A stretch of DNA of 10,086 bases, from the NCBI GenBank assembly GCA_031419715.1, contig JANOLJ010000099.1:1-10086 (forward strand), in the 5' to 3' direction. The DNA is from JAEMQF01 sp031419715. GTDB lineage: Bacteria > Pseudomonadota > Gammaproteobacteria > Burkholderiales > Burkholderiaceae_C. Of this stretch, positions 1 through 7,457 are shown in pieces. A program made the translations under genes and the position numbers. Position 1 is the stretch's first letter, and every line of letters starts with the position of its first letter. Below the pieces are notes generated by a model that did not search any database, was not told the origin of the DNA, and saw nothing but the letters and a program-made list of their open reading frames with translations.

Positions 1-512
1 TGGCCGCGACGATGGGCTCGGAAACCACCGCCGCCGCGGGCGGCGCGCAAGGCGTGGTGCGGCGCGACCCGTTCGCGATGCTGCCCTTCATCGGCTACAA
101 CATGAGCGACTACTTCCAGCACTGGCTGGACCTCGGCGCCAAGCTGCAGGCGAACCAGGCGACGCTGCCGCGCATCTTCTGCGTGAACTGGTTCCGCAAG
201 GGAGCCGACGGCAAGTTCGTTTGGCCCGGCTATGGCGAAAACATGCGCGTCTTGCAGTGGATCGTGGAACGCGTCCAGGGCCGCTCCAGCGGCGAAGAGC
301 ATGTGATGGGCCTGAGCCCACGCTACACCGACCTGAACTGGACTGGCCTGGCCTTCACTCCGGCCCAATACCAGCAGGTGAGCGCGGTCGATGCGGCGGC
401 CTGGAAGCAGGAAGTGGCGCTGCACGGCGAGCTGTTCGAACAACTCGCCTACCACTTGCCGGCGTCGCTGATGGCCACGAAAGCGGCGTTGGAGGCACGC
501 CTGGCGCGCTAA
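1..512 (+). CDS. pckG: Phosphoenolpyruvate carboxykinase (GTP), C-terminal part; 5' end outside window
   Basis: This is the C-terminal end of GTP-dependent PEP carboxykinase, which converts oxaloacetate plus GTP to PEP, CO2 and GDP in the cytoplasm as the entry step of gluconeogenesis. The reading frame is already open at base 3 and begins with AATMGSETTAAA, a typical internal stretch of the family, so the ATG at 12 is an internal methionine and not a start. About 169 codons are visible, against roughly 600 for the whole protein. Diagnostic stretches are RRDPFAMLPFIGYNMSDYF and then NWFRK followed by KFVWPGYGEN, the guanine-binding region near the C-terminus. In the vertebrate enzyme three Phe residues stack around the guanine here; the third is Tyr in this protein (codon 231-233), a conservative change. 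The gene ends with TAA at 510-512. No clear Rho-independent terminator follows, so read-through into hutI 51 bp downstream is possible. The catalytic P-loop and metal sites lie outside the window. Confidence 0.93.
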   Translation, partial: AATMGSETTAAAGGAQGVVRRDPFAMLPFIGYNMSDYFQHWLDLGAKLQANQATLPRIFCVNWFRKGADGKFVWPGYGENMRVLQWIVERVQGRSSGEEHVMGLSPRYTDLNWTGLAFTPAQYQQVSAVDAAAWKQEVALHGELFEQLAYHLPASLMATKAALEARLAR

Positions 513-563
513 CAGACTGAACGCCGACGCCCGCGGCGCCGATCGCTGAGAATCGAGGCCACC

Positions 564-1799
564 ATGGCACTGACGATCGACCTGCTGATACGCAATGTGC
601 GCGTCGTGACCTGCGTCGACGACGCATGCGGCATCTCGCCGCCCGCGTTCGTCACGGTGTCCAAGGGCTTCATCGTCGGCATGGGCCCGATCGGCACGCT
701 CGATCCGGCGATTCGTGTGCATGACGAACTCGACGGCGAAGGCGCGCTGCTCACGCCGGGCTTCATCGATTGCCACACGCACCTGGTGTATGCGGGGAAT
801 CGGTCGCAGGAGTTTGAGATGCGCCAGCGCGGCGTGAGCTACGAAGAGATCGCGCGCGCCGGAGGCGGCATCTTGTCCACCGTGGACCACACGCGCGAAT
901 CGAATCCGATGGACTTGCTCAAGCAATCGTCGCGCCGCGTCGAGGCGATGATCGGCCACGGCGTGACCACCGTCGAGATCAAGAGCGGCTACGGCTTGTC
1001 GCTGAAGTCCGAGATCAAGTCGCTGCGCGTCGCGCGCCAGGTCGGCACCGTGCACCCGATCCATGTGCGCACGACGCTGCTCGCGGCGCATGCCGTGCCG
1101 CCTGAATTCGCCGGCCGGGCCGACGACTACGTGAGCCACATCGTCGAGCACATCATTCCCGAAGCGGCGCGGCTGAACCTGGCCGACGCGGTGGATGCGT
1201 TCTGCGAAAACATCGCGTTCACGCCAGCGCAGACGCGGCGCGTGTTCGAGGCGGCGCGCGCGTTCGATCTGCCGGTGAAACTGCACGCCGATCAACTCTC
1301 AAACCGCGGCGGGGCGGAGCTTGCCGCGGAGTTCAAGGCGCTGTCGGCCGACCACCTGGAACACACCGACGAAGCCGGCGTCCAGGCGCTGGCCCGGGCC
1401 GGCACCGTGGCGGTGATGCTGCCCGGCGCGTTTTACTTCCTGCGCGACACCCATGTGCCGCCGATCGCATGGCTGCGCCGCCATGGTGTGCCGATGGCAG
1501 TGGCCACCGATTGCAACCCCGGCACGAGCCCGACCACGCATCTGCCGTTGATGATGAACATGGCCTGCGTGCTGTTTCGCATGACGACCAATGAAGCGCT
1601 GCTGGGCGTGACACGCCATGCCGCGCAGGCGCTGGGCTTGGCAGAGACGCGCGGCACGATCCAGGTGGGCAAATACGCCGACCTGTGCTTGTGGAACGTC
1701 GACCACACCGCCGAGCTGTCGCATGCCATCGGCGCGAGCCCGCTGCGGGTGCGCCTGCGGCGCGGCGTCGCGCATGAGCGGCGTGAAGCGCAGGCCTGA
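564..1799 (+). CDS. hutI: Imidazolonepropionase (HutI)
   Basis: HutI hydrolyses 4-imidazolone-5-propionate to N-formimino-L-glutamate, the third step of histidine degradation, in the cytoplasm. The 411-residue length is normal for this metal-dependent amidohydrolase. Visible motifs are the metal-binding HTH at 71-73 in TPGFIDCHTHLVYAGNR, the substrate-loop EIKSGYGL around Tyr143, the metal ligand His241 in KLHADQ, SADHLEH at 261-267, and the catalytic Asp316 in VATDCNPGTSP. The HADQ form, with Gln where Bacillus HutI has Glu, is as I remember it from proteobacterial members. The ATG at 564 has a GAGG at 555-558 with 5-nt spacing, and the protein starts directly with the small N-terminal beta domain. 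It lies 51 bp after pckG on the same strand. No hutH, hutU, hutG, hutF or hutC is visible, so the rest of the pathway must be elsewhere. The next gene on this strand is an unrelated phosphoesterase 53 bp on. Confidence 0.95.
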   Translation: MALTIDLLIRNVRVVTCVDDACGISPPAFVTVSKGFIVGMGPIGTLDPAIRVHDELDGEGALLTPGFIDCHTHLVYAGNRSQEFEMRQRGVSYEEIARAGGGILSTVDHTRESNPMDLLKQSSRRVEAMIGHGVTTVEIKSGYGLSLKSEIKSLRVARQVGTVHPIHVRTTLLAAHAVPPEFAGRADDYVSHIVEHIIPEAARLNLADAVDAFCENIAFTPAQTRRVFEAARAFDLPVKLHADQLSNRGGAELAAEFKALSADHLEHTDEAGVQALARAGTVAVMLPGAFYFLRDTHVPPIAWLRRHGVPMAVATDCNPGTSPTTHLPLMMNMACVLFRMTTNEALLGVTRHAAQALGLAETRGTIQVGKYADLCLWNVDHTAELSHAIGASPLRVRLRRGVAHERREAQA

Positions 1800-1852
1800 T
1801 TCGTTGTTCCGCCCGCGCCTCGGACGTCGGCTCGGTCACTGAGGCGCCACCG

Positions 1853-2620
1853 ATGCGCCTGCAATTGCTTTCCGACCTGCATCTGGAGTCGGAGGAATTC
1901 GAACCCGAACCCGCACCCGGCGCCGAGGTGCTGGTGCTCGCGGGAGACATCGACAGCTCCTGGGATGGCTTGAATCGCTTTCGCGACTGGCCGGTGCCGG
2001 TGTTGCTGATCGCCGGCAATCATGAGTTCGACGGGCGCGAACTTACCCACGCCTGGCCGGCGCTGGCGGAACACTGCGCGCGGCTGGGCATCCGCCTGTT
2101 GGAGCGCGAGAGCCTCGTGCTGCGCGACGCGCGCGACCGGCGCATCCGTTTCGTCGCGACGATACGTTGGCCCGACTTCGACGTCTTCGGCCCGACGAAG
2201 CGCGACAAGGCGATGCGTGCGGCGAGCTATTTTCAGCGTGTGATGCGTGCCACGCAGCATGGCCAAGCTTTCGACGCCGTGGCGGTGCGCAAGGAAGCGC
2301 TGGCGTGCCGGGCCTGGCTAGAGGCCGAGTTGGTGCAGAGCCCGGCGTGTGACGCGACCGTGGTCTTGACCCACTTCGCGCCGAGCCTGCGCAGCGGCGA
2401 TCCACGCTACGGCATGCAGCCGACGACGGCGAGCTTTTGCAATGCCGACGACGACCTGTTGCCGCGTGCCGACCTGTGGCTGCACGGCCATGTGCATTGC
2501 CGGCATGACTACCGCGTCGCGCACCCGAGTGGGCAGACGCGCGTCGTGTGCAATTCGCGCGGCCTCACCGCGCGGGGCGAAGCGCTGGGCCACGACCCGG
2601 CGCTCATCATCGAGATCTGA
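1853..2620 (+). CDS. Calcineurin-like metallophosphoesterase, cytoplasmic
   Basis: This is a 255-residue protein of the calcineurin-like metallophosphoesterase superfamily, which hydrolyses phosphomono- or diesters with a two-metal centre. All five superfamily motifs are present in order: SDLHLE (Asp8, His10), GDID (Asp32), GNHEF (Asn56, His57), LTHFAP (His174) and HGHVH (His211, His213). It has no signal peptide or membrane segment, so it is probably cytoplasmic. The substrate cannot be told from sequence; members of this group are usually annotated only to family level. The ATG at 1853 is chosen because the first beta strand and motif I begin within its first ten residues; a GAGG at 1841-1844 lies 8 nt upstream. 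It follows hutI by 53 bp and could be cotranscribed with it, though nothing links the functions. It converges on the PhoD-type gene downstream. Confidence 0.9.
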   Translation: MRLQLLSDLHLESEEFEPEPAPGAEVLVLAGDIDSSWDGLNRFRDWPVPVLLIAGNHEFDGRELTHAWPALAEHCARLGIRLLERESLVLRDARDRRIRFVATIRWPDFDVFGPTKRDKAMRAASYFQRVMRATQHGQAFDAVAVRKEALACRAWLEAELVQSPACDATVVLTHFAPSLRSGDPRYGMQPTTASFCNADDDLLPRADLWLHGHVHCRHDYRVAHPSGQTRVVCNSRGLTARGEALGHDPALIIEI

Positions 2621-2690
2621 AGACCATCGAGGCGGGCCGACGGGCCTGGTGCCGTGGCGCGAATGCCGTGGCGCGAGTATCGAGGTGGCG
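2621..2690. repeat. Short direct repeats in the convergent spacer (core TGCCGTGGCG, three copies)
   Basis: The 70-bp spacer between two convergent stop codons holds two tandem copies of the 13-base word TGCCGTGGCGCGA at 2650-2662 and 2664-2676 (14-bp period). A third copy of the first ten bases is at 2694-2703, just inside the 3' end of the phoD-like gene. The heptamer ATCGAGG also occurs twice, at 2626-2632 and 2679-2685. No stem-loop followed by a T-run is visible in either direction, so this is not a classical terminator. It may simply be local duplication in unconstrained DNA. Confidence 0.6.
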
Positions 2691-4259
2691 CTATGCCGTG
2701 GCGATGCCCGGCCGGCCGTCTTCAACGGCGAAGCGCGCCTGCGTGTTCAGCCGGGCCTGCGCCTTTGCCGGAGTCGATGTCGCGCGGAATTCGCAGCTTG
2801 CTGCGGCGGGCGTCACGTCGATCAGCGCGTAACCGCGTTCGTCGCTGCGGCCGTGCACGATGTCCGGGTTGCTGGCGCGCATCAAGGCCATCAGCGTGTC
2901 GGACACGCCGTGGCTCGTGACGGAGCTGCAGACGAATTCACCGGCGACGATGGGCGACTGCGGCTCCCGACCGTGGGCGCGCAATTGCGCCGCCATGTGG
3001 CGGTGCACGTCGCCGCTCAGGCACACCACGTTGCCGCCGCGCGCCTGCGCGATCGACTGCATGAGGCGTTCGCGAGCCCGCGGATAACCGTCCCAGCCGT
3101 CGGAGTAGATGCGCCGGCCGAGCGGTGAATCGACGCCGCCCGGGCAGACCTGGCTGGCCTGGCCAATCAGCTTCCAGCGGCATTCGCTGCGCGCCAGGCC
3201 TTGCGCCAGCCACTGTTCTTGCGCGGTGCCGAGCAGGCTGCGCGATTCCAGCGCGAGTTCGTCGCAGTGGCCGAGCACGCGGCCGCCGCCGCGACCTGGG
3301 TCGTTGCACGCCTGCACATCGCGGAACTGGCGGCTGTCGAGCGTCCAGAGCTGCGCCAGCCGCCCCCAGGTGTAGCAGTCATGAATGCGCATCGACGCGC
3401 CTTGCGGCGCCGTGCTGGGCGCCACCGGCATATGTTCGAAGTAGGCCTTGTACGCAGCGGCGCGCCGCGCCAGGAATTCCGCGGCCGTTGTGCCCGACGG
3501 GCTTTGGTCGTTCGCATAGTCGTTCTCGACTTCATGGTCGTCCCAGCTCAGCAGCCAGGGATGCGCGGCGTGCGCGGCGCGCAGATCGGCGTCGAGCTTG
3601 TAGGTCGCATGGCGCGCGCGGTAGGCGCTCAGCGTCGTCGGCGGTGGGCCTTCGTGCGGGCGCACCCGGTAGCGCGCATTGCTCGACTCGTAGATGTAGT
3701 CGCCGAGGAAGAGCACCACGTCCAGGTCTTGCTCGGCGATGTCGCGGTGCGCCGCGAACGCACCCTGTTCATAATGCTGGCACGACGCCACCGCGATGCG
3801 CAGGCGCGCCACATCCGCGCCAAGAGCGGGCGCGGTGCGCGTGCGGCCGATGGGGCTGACGGCGTCGCCCACGATGAAGCGATAGAACAGCACGCTGCTG
3901 CTGGGCAAGCCCGTCACCTGGACGTGAACGCTGTGCGCATGCGCGGCGAGCGCCGTGAACGTGCCGCTGCGCAGCCCGCGCGAAAAGTTTTCGTCGAATG
4001 CGACGTCCCAGCGCACGTTGACTGGCGCGTCGGGCATGCCGCCCAGCTCGGCATGCGGCTGCGGCGCCAGGCGCGTCCACAGCACCACGGAATCAGGCCG
4101 CGGCATGCCGCTGGCGACGCCCAGAGTGAACGGATAGGCACCGCGCGGCGGCAGGGCCGTGGTGGCTCGCGCCGGCAACGCCGCGGCGCTGAACAGGTGG
4201 CCCCAGGCCAACGTGGCCGCGCCGCGGGCGAGTTGTGCAAGCGTCAGGCGGCGGTTCAT
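2691..4259 (-). CDS. phoD: PhoD-family alkaline phosphatase / phosphodiesterase, probably Tat-exported
   Basis: This 522-residue protein belongs to the PhoD family, metal-dependent enzymes that release phosphate from phosphomono- and diesters outside the cytoplasm. The N-terminus MNRRLTLAQL has a twin-arginine pair (Arg3-Arg4), an alanine-rich hydrophobic stretch and an AxA site at 30-32 (ARA), which suits Tat export. The N-terminal PhoD domain (about 40-145) begins YPFTLGVASGMPRPDSVVLWTRLAP, a family hallmark. The catalytic domain shows VASCQHYE (Cys160, the Fe ligand of characterised PhoD), LGDYIYE (Asp187, Tyr190), SWDDHEVENDY (Asp240, Asp241, Asn246) and LSGDVHRH (Asp417, His419, His421). 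All expected metal-site motifs are present, so it is probably active. The start at 4259 fits the signal peptide, although no good Shine-Dalgarno is seen. It lies 77 bp after the TPR gene on the same strand. I see no Pho box upstream, so phosphate regulation is not shown. Confidence 0.93.
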   Translation of the reverse strand: MNRRLTLAQLARGAATLAWGHLFSAAALPARATTALPPRGAYPFTLGVASGMPRPDSVVLWTRLAPQPHAELGGMPDAPVNVRWDVAFDENFSRGLRSGTFTALAAHAHSVHVQVTGLPSSSVLFYRFIVGDAVSPIGRTRTAPALGADVARLRIAVASCQHYEQGAFAAHRDIAEQDLDVVLFLGDYIYESSNARYRVRPHEGPPPTTLSAYRARHATYKLDADLRAAHAAHPWLLSWDDHEVENDYANDQSPSGTTAAEFLARRAAAYKAYFEHMPVAPSTAPQGASMRIHDCYTWGRLAQLWTLDSRQFRDVQACNDPGRGGGRVLGHCDELALESRSLLGTAQEQWLAQGLARSECRWKLIGQASQVCPGGVDSPLGRRIYSDGWDGYPRARERLMQSIAQARGGNVVCLSGDVHRHMAAQLRAHGREPQSPIVAGEFVCSSVTSHGVSDTLMALMRASNPDIVHGRSDERGYALIDVTPAAASCEFRATSTPAKAQARLNTQARFAVEDGRPGIATA

Positions 4260-4336
4260 GGGCGTTTGCGGGCGGGCTGCGATTGTGCACGTCGCCTGTT
4301 TTGGCCCGGTGCGGTGCTGCCGCTCGGCGCGGCGGG

Positions 4337-4813
4337 CTACGGCGACGCGACGTACTTGTTGCCGGCCGCCTTGAAGCGCGCCACCGCCTTTTTCAGGTCG
4401 GTGTACTCCTCGCAGGGCAGGGTGCAGGCTTTGTCGAGCGCGGCCAGGCGCTGCTCGGCTTTGGCCAGATCGCCGAGCATCAAGTAAAGCTCGCCCGAAT
4501 ACTCCAGCGCACCGCGATGTTTTGGGTTCAGGCGCAGGGCTTCGTTGTAGAACTTCTCGGCGCTGGCGAGGTCGGGCGCTTTCGCCTTGCGCAGGCTATA
4601 GCCCATCAGATTGTTCCAGTCGGCATTGCCCACCGCGTTGATGCGCTTGAGATCTTCGATCGCGCCAACCCAGTGCTTCGCCGCGATTTTTTCGCGCACC
4701 GGCGTGAGTACGTCCGTCGCGGGTGCGGCGTCGGGGGTGTCGGCGGCGAATGCGAGGCCGCAAAGTGCGAGCCAGAGCAGGGATGCAACAAGGGGCTTGA
4801 TCAAATGGGGCAT
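4337..4813 (-). CDS. Secreted TPR-repeat protein, 158 aa
   Basis: This is a small exported protein with tetratricopeptide-like helices, probably periplasmic and acting in protein-protein contact; its partner is unknown. The ATG at 4813 is preferred over in-frame ATGs further upstream (up to 4951) because it opens a clear signal peptide: MPHLIK, a hydrophobic core about 8-20, and an AFA|A cleavage site at residue 23/24. It also has GAGGAA 8 nt upstream (4822-4827 on the plus strand). The mature part has TPR-like helical pairs, most clearly about 83-116, with ASAEKFYNEALRLNPKHRGALEYSGELYLMLGD, followed by a further AEQRL helix. Near the C-terminus is CTLPC (Cys130, Cys134), which could form a disulfide in the periplasm or bind metal, then EEYTDLKKAVARFKA. 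I recall similar short TPR proteins with this CxxxC-EEYTDL ending in proteobacteria, without known function. It is divergent from yegD and 77 bp ahead of phoD. Confidence 0.85.
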   Translation of the reverse strand: MPHLIKPLVASLLWLALCGLAFAADTPDAAPATDVLTPVREKIAAKHWVGAIEDLKRINAVGNADWNNLMGYSLRKAKAPDLASAEKFYNEALRLNPKHRGALEYSGELYLMLGDLAKAEQRLAALDKACTLPCEEYTDLKKAVARFKAAGNKYVASP

Positions 4814-4821
4814 GGGTGGGT

Positions 4822-4827
4822 TTCCTC
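4822..4827 (-). promoter_or_regulatory. Shine-Dalgarno site of the TPR gene
   Basis: Read on the minus strand this is GAGGAA, 8 nt before the ATG at 4813. Together with the signal peptide it decides the start; in-frame upstream ATGs would add 46 residues that look like translated promoter DNA. Confidence 0.7.
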
Positions 4828-4851
4828 GAACGTACGTCACGAACAGGCGAG

Positions 4852-4879
4852 ACGATACAAGGAAACCGTGACATCCCAA
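4852..4879 (-). promoter_or_regulatory. Possible sigma-70 promoter for the TPR gene
   Basis: On the minus strand TTGGGA (4879-4874) and TATCGT (4857-4852) are separated by 16 bp, each matching the consensus at four of six positions. Transcription would start near 4845, leaving a leader of roughly 30 nt that includes the GAGGAA site. This is a weak pattern match in a region that must hold a promoter, because the flanking genes diverge. Confidence 0.3.
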
Positions 4880-4899
4880 GCCCTTGCGGCTCCTAGAAT
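4868..4899 (+). promoter_or_regulatory. Possible sigma-70 promoter for yegD
   Basis: TAGAAT at 4894-4899 differs from the -10 consensus at one base and lies 26 bp before the yegD ATG. The best -35 word, GTGACA at 4868-4873, matches five of six but is 20 bp away, longer than the ideal 17. A real promoter here would overlap the proposed divergent TPR promoter. Confidence 0.3.
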
Positions 4900-4925
4900 C
4901 GCAGCCCTTTTGCACCCGGCACCGC

Positions 4926-6221
4926 ATGTTCTGCGCCATCGACTTCGGCACCTCGAATTCCGCGATCGGCTTGGCTGGCCCTGACGGCGCAATGACCCTG
5001 GTCGAACTCGAGCCGGGCTACCGCACCATGCCCACCGCCGTGTTCTATGTCGCCGATACGGCGGCAGGCGGCGGCGCCAGCGTGGCGACACGCTGTTTCG
5101 GCCGCGCTGCGATCGCGGCCTATGTCGAGGGCACGGACGGGCGCCTGATGCGCTCGATGAAAAGCCTGTTGGGCAGCAAGTTGCTCGACCAAAGCACGGA
5201 AATCGGCGCCGGCCGGGGCGTGAAGTACCGTGACGTGATTGCCGGCTATTTGCAGCATCTGAAGGCGTGCGCCGAGGCGCACGGCGGCGCGCCGATTCGA
5301 CACGCGATGCTGGGCCGCCCGGTGTTCTTCGTCGACGACGATCCGGCGCGCGACGCGCAGGCCCAGGCCGCGCTCGACGCGGCGGCGCGCCAGGTCGGGT
5401 TCGACGAAGTGCATTTCCAGTTCGAGCCGATTGCCGCGGCGTTCGACTATGAGCGTGGCATCGGCACGGAACAAACCGTGCTCGTGGCCGACATCGGCGG
5501 CGGCACGTCGGACTTCTCGGTGGTGCGTGTCGGCCCGCGGCGCCGCGAGCGGCTGGACCGCAAGAGCGACATCCTGGCCAATCACGGCGTGCACAGCGCC
5601 GGCACCGACTTCGACCGCCGCGTCGAGCTCGGCGCCATCCTGCCCGAATTCGGCTTCGGCGCGTTCGGCCCGGCCCGCGGCGATGAGCCGGCGCGCGAAG
5701 TGCCGAGCGCCGTGTACTTCGACCTCGCGACCTGGCACCTCATCAACACCGTCTACACACCGCAGCGCCTGGCCGAACTTCGCGGCGCGCGGCGCGACTA
5801 TGCTGACCCCTTGCACCATCAGCGCCTGATGGCGGTACTTGAGCAGCGCCTCGGGCACGAACTCGCGGCGCTTGCCGAAGCCGCGAAAATCGAACTGGCC
5901 GGAAACGGCGCGGCGCGCATCGATCTCGGGCTCATCGAGCCGGGTTTGCACGTCGCCTTCACCGAGCAAGAAATGCTGGTGGCGATTCGCGCCGAGATCG
6001 CGAGCATCGTCTCTGCGGCGCAAGCCACGCTGCAGCTCGCGGGATTGAAGCCCGGGCAGATCGACGCCTTGTATTTCACCGGAGGCTCCACCGGATTGAG
6101 CGCGCTGACCGATGCGATTGCGGCGCTGTTTCCCAGCGCGCGAGTGATGCGCGGTGACCGCTTTTCGAGCGTCGCCACGGGCCTGGGCCTGTACGCCCAG
6201 CGCTGGTTCGCGCGCGCGTGA
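4926..6221 (+). CDS. yegD: Hsp70-like actin-fold ATPase, YegD type
   Basis: This 431-residue protein has the nucleotide-binding domain of Hsp70 but not its peptide-binding domain, as in E. coli YegD (about 450 residues), whose function is not established and which is called a putative chaperone. It is probably cytoplasmic. Motifs in order are the phosphate-1 loop IDFGTSNS (4-11), HAMLGRPVFF (126-135), the EPIAAAFDYE connect region (167-176), the phosphate-2 loop ADIGGGTSDFSV (188-199), HSAGTDFD (223-230), and the adenosine loop YFTGGSTGLSAL (383-394). All ATPase motifs look intact. The start at 4926 places the phosphate-1 strand at residue 4, as in relatives; an in-frame ATG at 4884 would add 14 unrelated residues and overlap the predicted promoter. 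No strong Shine-Dalgarno is seen before 4926. It diverges from the TPR gene and converges with tyrB, the two stops lying 11 bp apart. Confidence 0.92.
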   Translation: MFCAIDFGTSNSAIGLAGPDGAMTLVELEPGYRTMPTAVFYVADTAAGGGASVATRCFGRAAIAAYVEGTDGRLMRSMKSLLGSKLLDQSTEIGAGRGVKYRDVIAGYLQHLKACAEAHGGAPIRHAMLGRPVFFVDDDPARDAQAQAALDAAARQVGFDEVHFQFEPIAAAFDYERGIGTEQTVLVADIGGGTSDFSVVRVGPRRRERLDRKSDILANHGVHSAGTDFDRRVELGAILPEFGFGAFGPARGDEPAREVPSAVYFDLATWHLINTVYTPQRLAELRGARRDYADPLHHQRLMAVLEQRLGHELAALAEAAKIELAGNGAARIDLGLIEPGLHVAFTEQEMLVAIRAEIASIVSAAQATLQLAGLKPGQIDALYFTGGSTGLSALTDAIAALFPSARVMRGDRFSSVATGLGLYAQRWFARA

Positions 6222-6232
6222 GGTTCAGTGCG

Positions 6233-7426
6233 TCAGGCGAGCACCTTGGCGAACGCTACCGCGGTGGCTTCGACATTGTTCGAGTTCAAGCCGGCCACGC
6301 ACATGCGCCCGGAACGCACCAGGTACACGCCATGCTTTTCGCGCAGCACGTCGACTTGCTCTGGCGAGAGCCCGGTGTAGCTGAACATGCCGCGCTGGGT
6401 GAGGAAATAGCCGAAGTCGCGCCCTGGCACCTTGGCTGACAGCACCGCGTGCACGCGTTTGCGCATCGCCAGAATGCGTTCCCGCATCGCCGCGAGTTCA
6501 CCTTCCCACAGCGGGCGCAATTCGGGGTCGGTGAGCACCGTCGCGACGATCTGGCCGCCGTGTATCGGCGGGCTGGAGTAGTTGCGCCGCACCGTGAACT
6601 TGAGTTGGCCGAGCACGTTCGTGGCTTGCGCGGCGTCAGGGCAGAAGACGCTGAGCGCGCCGCAGCGCTCGCCGTAGACGCTCATGCTCTTGGAGAATGA
6701 GTTGGCGATGAAAAAGCTCAAGCCCGCTTTGGCGAGCACGCGCACGGCGTAGGCGTCTTGCACGATGCTGTCGCCAAAGCCCTGATAGGCCAGGTCGAGG
6801 TAGGGCAGTACTTCGCGCTCGCGCAGCACCGGAATCAATTGGTCCCATTGCGCGGCGCTCAGGTCCACGCCCGTCGGGTTGTGGCAACAGGCGTGCAGCA
6901 GCACGACGCTGCGCGCCGGCAGGCGCGATATCGCCGCGAGCATCGCGTCGAACTTCAGCCCGCCGGTCGCGGCGTCGTAGTACGGGTAGGTGTTGACGGT
7001 CAGGCCCGCGCCTTCGAACATCGAGCGGTGGTTGTCCCAGGTCGGGTCGCTGACCCAGACCTGGCTCGTGGGAAAGTAGCGCGCGAGGAAATCGGCGCCG
7101 ACCTTCAGGCCACCACTGGAACCGACGGATTGGATGGTGGCCACTCGCCCACTCGTCACCGCTTCATGGGTGGCGCCGAACAGCAGATGTTGAACCGCGG
7201 TGCGGAAGTTCGCCGCGCCTTCGATCGGCAGGTAGGGCTTGGGGCCGCCCTTGGCGAGCACCAGGCTTTCCGCGCGCCGCACCGATTCGAGCACCGGAAT
7301 GCGCCCGGCGTCGTCAAAGTAAATGCCGATGCTCAGGTTGATCTTGTTCGGCCGCGGGTCCTTCTGGAAGTCCTCGTTCAGGCTCAGGATCGGGTCGCCG
7401 GCAAAGGGCGGGATGTGTTCGAACAT
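6233..7426 (-). CDS. tyrB: Aromatic amino acid / aspartate aminotransferase (class I PLP enzyme)
   Basis: This 397-residue cytoplasmic aminotransferase moves the amino group between aromatic amino acids or aspartate and 2-oxoglutarate. All residues expected from the AspC/TyrB family are present: Tyr65 (KPYLPIEG), Trp130 (DPTWDNH), Asn183 (HNPTG), Asp211 and Tyr214 (YLDLAYQGF), the PLP lysine Lys246 (NSFSKSMSVYGERCG), Arg254, Arg280 (RRNYSSPP, the side-chain carboxylate binder) and Arg374 (SGRMCVAGL, the alpha-carboxylate binder). The N-terminus MFEHIPPFAGDPILSLNEDFQKD is characteristic of the family and fixes the start at 7426, although no clear Shine-Dalgarno precedes it. Sequence alone does not cleanly separate a TyrB from an AspC preference; TyrB is favoured by overall resemblance to proteobacterial aromatic aminotransferases. 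It is probably the last gene of an operon, 31 bp after the glutathione peroxidase gene. Confidence 0.93.
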   Translation of the reverse strand: MFEHIPPFAGDPILSLNEDFQKDPRPNKINLSIGIYFDDAGRIPVLESVRRAESLVLAKGGPKPYLPIEGAANFRTAVQHLLFGATHEAVTSGRVATIQSVGSSGGLKVGADFLARYFPTSQVWVSDPTWDNHRSMFEGAGLTVNTYPYYDAATGGLKFDAMLAAISRLPARSVVLLHACCHNPTGVDLSAAQWDQLIPVLREREVLPYLDLAYQGFGDSIVQDAYAVRVLAKAGLSFFIANSFSKSMSVYGERCGALSVFCPDAAQATNVLGQLKFTVRRNYSSPPIHGGQIVATVLTDPELRPLWEGELAAMRERILAMRKRVHAVLSAKVPGRDFGYFLTQRGMFSYTGLSPEQVDVLREKHGVYLVRSGRMCVAGLNSNNVEATAVAFAKVLA

Positions 7427-7457
7427 GGGGTCGGTGCGTGAGGTGGCTCATTCAGGC

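Noticed and set aside
513..563. Possible Rho-independent terminator after pckG
   Set aside because: Only a 5-bp CGCCG/CGGCG stem is visible (522-526 with 533-537) and no T-run follows.
3201..4487. Long plus-strand frame of 428 codons opposite phoD
   Set aside because: Its composition is the reverse-complement shadow of a GC-rich gene; it has no motifs, while the minus strand has complete PhoD motifs.
4893..6023. Long minus-strand frame of 376 codons opposite yegD
   Set aside because: It is an Arg/Ala/His-rich shadow with no recognisable domain; the plus-strand Hsp70 motifs explain the region.
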